Shown one piece after another: positions 61,060-64,000 of a DNA stretch of 64,000 bases. The notes under the pieces were generated by a model. That model worked only from the letters and a program-made list of their open reading frames with translations, searched no databases and was not told the origin of the DNA. The stretch lies in contig JAEUMP010000025.1 of NCBI GenBank assembly GCA_016791445.1, positions 226,839 through 290,838 of the forward strand, given 5' to 3'. The position numbers and the translations under genes were made by a program. Positions within the stretch are counted from its first letter, which is position 1. Each line of letters starts with the position of its first letter. Source of the stretch: Hyphomonadaceae bacterium. GTDB taxonomy: Bacteria > Pseudomonadota > Alphaproteobacteria > Caulobacterales > Aquidulcibacteraceae.

Positions 61060-62066
61060 GCCTGCGCCCGAAGCAAGTGGCGGCGGCGATGCGCGCTTTC
61101 GTCTGCAGCGAGATCACCGAAAACCGCTCGGGCGCGCGGCTTGCCGAAATCCCGACGCCGGTTCCGCGCGAAGGCGAAGCGCTGGTGCGCGTCGTCGCCG
61201 CCTCGGTCAACTTCCCCGATCTCCTGATGTGTCAGGGGAAATACCAGCTGAAGCCGCCGCTGCCCTTCGTGCCGGGCATGGAGATGGCGGGCGAGATCGT
61301 CGCGATCAACGGCGCGGGCTTCAGCATCGGCGATCGCGTCGTCGGCGGCACGCGGATCGGGAGCTTCGCCGAGTACGTGACGGTCCCGATCGCAGGCCTT
61401 CGCTACAAGCCCGCCGCGCTCGACATGGCGCAGGCCTCCGCCTACGGCGCGGCGTACCTCACGGCCTATGTGGCGCTGGTCCGGCGCGGAAGTCTGCAGC
61501 GTGGCGAAACGCTGCTGGTGCACGGTGCCGCGGGCGGGGTGGGCCTTGCGGCGGTGGACATGGGCCTTGCGCTCGGCGCGACCGTGATCGCCACGGCCTC
61601 GACGCAGGAGAAGCGCGATTTCCTCAAGAGCTACGGCGCGCACCATGTGCTGGAGTCGTCGGGCTTCCGCGAGGCGGTGAAGGACCTGACCGGCGGGCGC
61701 GGCGCGGACGTGATCTACGATCCCGTGGGCGGCGACGTGTTCGACGAGAGCGTGCGGTGCATCGCCTTCGACGGACGTCTGCTGGTGATCGGGTTTACGA
61801 GCGGGCGCATTCCGAATGTGAGTGTGAACATGCCGCTGATCAAGGGCTTCTCGGTCGTCGGCGTGCGCGCGGGCGAGTACGGACGGCAGTTCCCGGAGCG
61901 CGGAATCGAAAATGCGGACGCGATCTGGAAGATGGCCGATGCCGGCGATCTTCGGCCCCACGTTTATGCGAAGCTGCCGCTCGACAAGGTGCACGAGGCT
62001 TTCGATCTGCTCGATTCACGCAAGGTGATCGGCAAGGTCGTGATCGAACCCCAAACGCGCACCTAG
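61056..62066 (+). CDS. NADPH:quinone oxidoreductase-like zinc-independent MDR enzyme
   Basis: 336 residues. Medium-chain dehydrogenase fold: VVAASVNFPDLLMCQGKYQ, PGMEMAGEIVAING, LLVHGAAGGVGLAAVDMGLA (NADPH site) and GGRGADVIYDPVGGDVFDES. Zinc ligands are absent, as in quinone reductases. GTG 61056 overlaps the TetR stop; ATG 61089 is an alternative that gives the usual N-terminus. Probably regulated by the TetR gene. Confidence 0.93.
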   Translation: MSLRPKQVAAAMRAFVCSEITENRSGARLAEIPTPVPREGEALVRVVAASVNFPDLLMCQGKYQLKPPLPFVPGMEMAGEIVAINGAGFSIGDRVVGGTRIGSFAEYVTVPIAGLRYKPAALDMAQASAYGAAYLTAYVALVRRGSLQRGETLLVHGAAGGVGLAAVDMGLALGATVIATASTQEKRDFLKSYGAHHVLESSGFREAVKDLTGGRGADVIYDPVGGDVFDESVRCIAFDGRLLVIGFTSGRIPNVSVNMPLIKGFSVVGVRAGEYGRQFPERGIENADAIWKMADAGDLRPHVYAKLPLDKVHEAFDLLDSRKVIGKVVIEPQTRT

Positions 62067-62497
62067 TGCGCGCGACGGCTCGCGTTGGTCACGACCGCTG
62101 CGAGACGATGCTTCATGAGCGCCGCCGAGACCGGCTTCACCACCACCGCACTGACGCCCGCTTCGCGCGCGGCATCGAGATCGGCGCGCCCTTCGCGCGC
62201 GGTCAGCAGGATCACGGGCGTGTCGCGTCCCACGCGGTTGCAGGCGCGCAGGGACTGCACGAAATCGTCGAGGGCGAGATCGCCATCCGGCCAGTCGGTG
62301 ACGATGACGTCGACCGGGTGGCTTTGCGCCGAGGCCATCGCGTCGCGTCCGCCGCCGGAGGGGAGCACGCTCACCACGCCCGCTGCGCGCAGCACGTCGC
62401 AGGCGAAATCGCGGGCGCTGTCGGCGCTGAACGCGGCGAGTGCGGTGCGGGGCAGGTTGGCGATCGGCATGCGAGCCTCACTCTGTGGGGCCGACAT
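62063..62497 (-). CDS. Receiver-like protein with incomplete acidic pocket
   Basis: 144 residues, one CheY-like domain. Asp in VIVTDWPDGDLALDDF is in the phosphoacceptor place, Thr in PVILLTAREG and Lys in AVVVKPVSA follow, but the N-terminal strand reads ALAAFSADSARDF where receivers have two acidic residues, so Mg2+ binding looks impaired. No output domain. The ATG at 62497 is used; the one at 62470 is possible. Converges with the oxidoreductase, overlapping by 4 bases. Confidence 0.75.
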   Translation of the reverse strand: MSAPQSEARMPIANLPRTALAAFSADSARDFACDVLRAAGVVSVLPSGGGRDAMASAQSHPVDVIVTDWPDGDLALDDFVQSLRACNRVGRDTPVILLTAREGRADLDAAREAGVSAVVVKPVSAALMKHRLAAVVTNASRRAH

Positions 62498-62557
62498 GGC
62501 GACCCGAAAAGCAACCCTAACAGACAGAAGCTAGAATTCGGTGAATGGCGCAAAGTT

Positions 62558-62701
62558 CCCTCTCCCGCTCGCGGGAGAGGGACAGACCGAGCGAAAGCGA
62601 GGTCGGGGTGAGGGCCTGTGGGGTGAAGGAGCCCAAGGTCTCACGGGCCCTCACCCTTCGCTCACTGTGTTCGCTTTCCCTCCCCCGCAGGCGGGGGAGG
62701 G
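62558..62701. repeat. Intergenic palindromic element, type C
   Basis: Begins CCCTCTCCCGCTCGCGGGAG and ends CCCTCCCCCGCAGGCGGGGG. Internal AGACCGAGCGAAAGCGAGGT and GGGCCCTCACCCTTCG. Same design as type B (palindromic ends, about 145 bp) but a different sequence. Confidence 0.75.
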
Positions 62702-62769
62702 TTTTCAGCATGGTGAATGCGGCGTTTCCCAAGTCACGCGCCGCGCTGTGTCACCTATGAAAACGCCCG

Positions 62770-63672
62770 TCACACCGTGCGTTTGGCGCGATCCTTTTCG
62801 TTCTGCGCTCGGATGGCGGCGCTCGCCTGCGTCCACTGTTCGTCGGTCCAGACGGTGAGCGCGGAGAAATTGCCGCCGCCGGCCTGATAGGCCGCGCCGT
62901 CGATGGCGATGCACTGGCCGTTGATGTACTCCGCGCCCTTGCCCATCAGCAGCACCGCGAGATTGCAGAGCTCGTGCATCTCGCCGACGCGGCCCATCGG
63001 ATTGCCGCCCGACTGGTCGCGCATGGGACCGCCGCCCGTGCCGTCGGGATTGAGGCGCTTGGACATGCCCTCCGTCGGGAAGGGCCCGGGCGCGATGGCG
63101 TTCGCGCGGATGCCGTAGCGCGCCCATTCCACCGCGAGCGATTGCGTCATGGCGTTGAGGCCCGCCTTCGACATCGCCGACGGCACGGTGAACGCCGAAC
63201 CGTTCCACACCCATGTGGTGAGGATCGAGAGGATCGACCCTTTCTTGCCTTCCGCGATCCAGCGCTTGCCCACATCGAGCGTGGTGTAGAACGAGCCGTG
63301 GAAGACGATGTTGGCGATGGCGTCGAAGGCGCGGGTGGAAAGGTCTTCGGTGCGCGAGATGAAATTTCCCGCCGCGTTGTTGACGAGGCCCGTGAGCGGC
63401 CCGCCCGCCCAGGCCTGATCGACCATGTCGTGGATCGCGTCGGGCACGCGGATGTCGCACGCGATCGGGATGCAGGCGCCGCCATGCTTCTTCATGAGTT
63501 CGTCGGCGGTCCCCTTCAGCACTTCGCCGCGCCGCCCGCAGATGATCACGTCGGCGCCCAGCATCAGGAAGGCTTCCGCCATCTCCTTGCCGAGTCCCGT
63601 GCCGCCGCCGGTGACGAGGATGCGCTCGCCCTTCATCAAGCCGGGCTTGAACATGATTTTTTCGGCGTCCAT
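62770..63672 (-). CDS. 2,4-dienoyl-CoA reductase-like SDR (DECR1 type)
   Basis: 300 residues from ATG 63672 with GGAGGAAA upstream. ILVTGGGTGLGKEMAEAF binds NADPH; GLVNNAAGNFISRTEDLS, NGSAFTVPSAMSKAGLNAMT and RANAIAPGPFPTEGMSKRLN follow the mitochondrial DECR1 pattern closely. The catalytic Lys is in SAMSK. Aligning from memory to human DECR1, the place of its active-site Tyr is taken by Trp in LTTWVWNGSA, so the mechanism should be checked. Role: removal of double bonds in unsaturated fatty acid oxidation. Confidence 0.85.
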   Translation of the reverse strand: MDAEKIMFKPGLMKGERILVTGGGTGLGKEMAEAFLMLGADVIICGRRGEVLKGTADELMKKHGGACIPIACDIRVPDAIHDMVDQAWAGGPLTGLVNNAAGNFISRTEDLSTRAFDAIANIVFHGSFYTTLDVGKRWIAEGKKGSILSILTTWVWNGSAFTVPSAMSKAGLNAMTQSLAVEWARYGIRANAIAPGPFPTEGMSKRLNPDGTGGGPMRDQSGGNPMGRVGEMHELCNLAVLLMGKGAEYINGQCIAIDGAAYQAGGGNFSALTVWTDEQWTQASAAIRAQNEKDRAKRTV

Positions 63673-63775
63673 GGCGGTTTCCTCCGGGAGTGTCTTGCAG
63701 GCGTGCGATCTTAGCCCCGTTCCGCGCGTTGGCGAGAGCAGGGTGTGGCAGGGACGTAAGGGAAGGCGCCGGATT

Positions 63776-64000
63776 CTAGCTTGAATCATGGATGGGCTCG
63801 GCGGCCTCGACCTCTTCCCACGTCTGCGCGATGCGCTCGCGGGTGAAGGCGTCGTAGAAGCCGCGCGCGCGGCGCGGATCGTGCGGCGCGCGGGTGAGTG
63901 CGGTGCGGATGGTGCGGGCGCGGTCGCGCGCGAGGCGACGCGCCATGCGCCGCGCGAAGGGCTCGGGATTTTCCACCGCCATGGCGACGGCGTTGTAGCG
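63776..64000 (-). CDS. Partial protein of unknown function, Arg-rich
   Basis: The frame is open from the stop at 63776 to the right edge. An ATG at 63982 would give 68 residues, but the frame continues upstream (RYNAVA), so the true start is probably outside the window. NPEPFARRMARRLARDRART resembles the basic segment HAKRMARRMANRFDRTPRVL of the 32251-33138 protein. No function known. Confidence 0.5.
   Translation of the reverse strand, partial: RYNAVAMAVENPEPFARRMARRLARDRARTIRTALTRAPHDPRRARGFYDAFTRERIAQTWEEVEAAEPIHDSS

Overview
The window is GC-rich, densely coded DNA from the chromosome of an alphaproteobacterium. The evidence is a PhyR-NepR-EcfG general stress response locus, a SAM-II riboswitch ahead of metZ, the gene run dcd/metZ/apaG/hslO/argF/argD, a COQ9-family protein, HflKC, PhaB and a ChrR-type anti-sigma factor. 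The TonB-receptor-like VTGSRI motif and several small membrane families suggest Caulobacterales or Hyphomonadales, but that is inference. I see no tRNA, rRNA, CRISPR array, prophage or insertion sequence.

Layout. 1-3.3 kb: general stress hub (ecfG running off the left edge, nepR, divergent phyR) with consensus EcfG promoters, then a DUF883-like gene with its own EcfG promoter and sodB. 3.3-6.3 kb: two tandem exported DUF4139 proteins. 6.5-12 kb: uridine kinase, a Na+/drug-type ABC transporter whose ATPase and permease genes are separated by two unrelated genes, an FkbM methyltransferase, rpsU with a probable non-canonical start, and COQ9. 12-20.8 kb: purEK, an amidase/LLM monooxygenase/membrane protein operon, a diguanylate cyclase, a glycosyltransferase and a SIMPL protein. 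20.8-28.6 kb: biosynthetic block with dcd, a GAF protein, the SAM-II riboswitch, an ACT-like small protein, metZ, apaG, Hsp33, argF, argD and phaB. 28.7-43.9 kb: uncharacterised envelope proteins, gloB, Mrp/ApbC, hflKC, a TetR/outer-membrane pair, a Do-like protease, an SGNH lipoprotein, an M48 protease, serB and miaA. 43.9-48.7 kb: ilvB behind a classic attenuator, a host-attachment/YqjD-like pair with an FNR/FixK box, a cyclase-family protein and an SPFH protein. 48.8-64 kb: a TadG-like VWA protein, an ECF sigma/ChrR pair, an HxlR regulator with a clear operator and its SDR/isomerase targets, cytochrome b561, rlmN, DUF3754, two PaaI thioesterases, a TetR/quinone-oxidoreductase pair, a receiver-like protein and a DECR-type reductase.

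Regulation is the richest layer. At least seven intergenic sites are visible: EcfG promoters, the SAM-II aptamer, the ilvB leader, a putative HxlR operator, an FNR-type box, and palindromes near two TetR genes. Intergenic regions also carry a dispersed family of about 150-bp elements ending in CCCTTCTCCCCC-type palindromes (three full copies plus relatives); one copy lies between the ACT-like gene and metZ.

No single large undescribed system is evident. The best leads for new biology are the riboswitch-controlled ACT-like protein, the tandem DUF4139 proteins with a TonB-receptor-like motif, the ChrR homologue lacking its zinc ligands, and the ATC start of rpsU.
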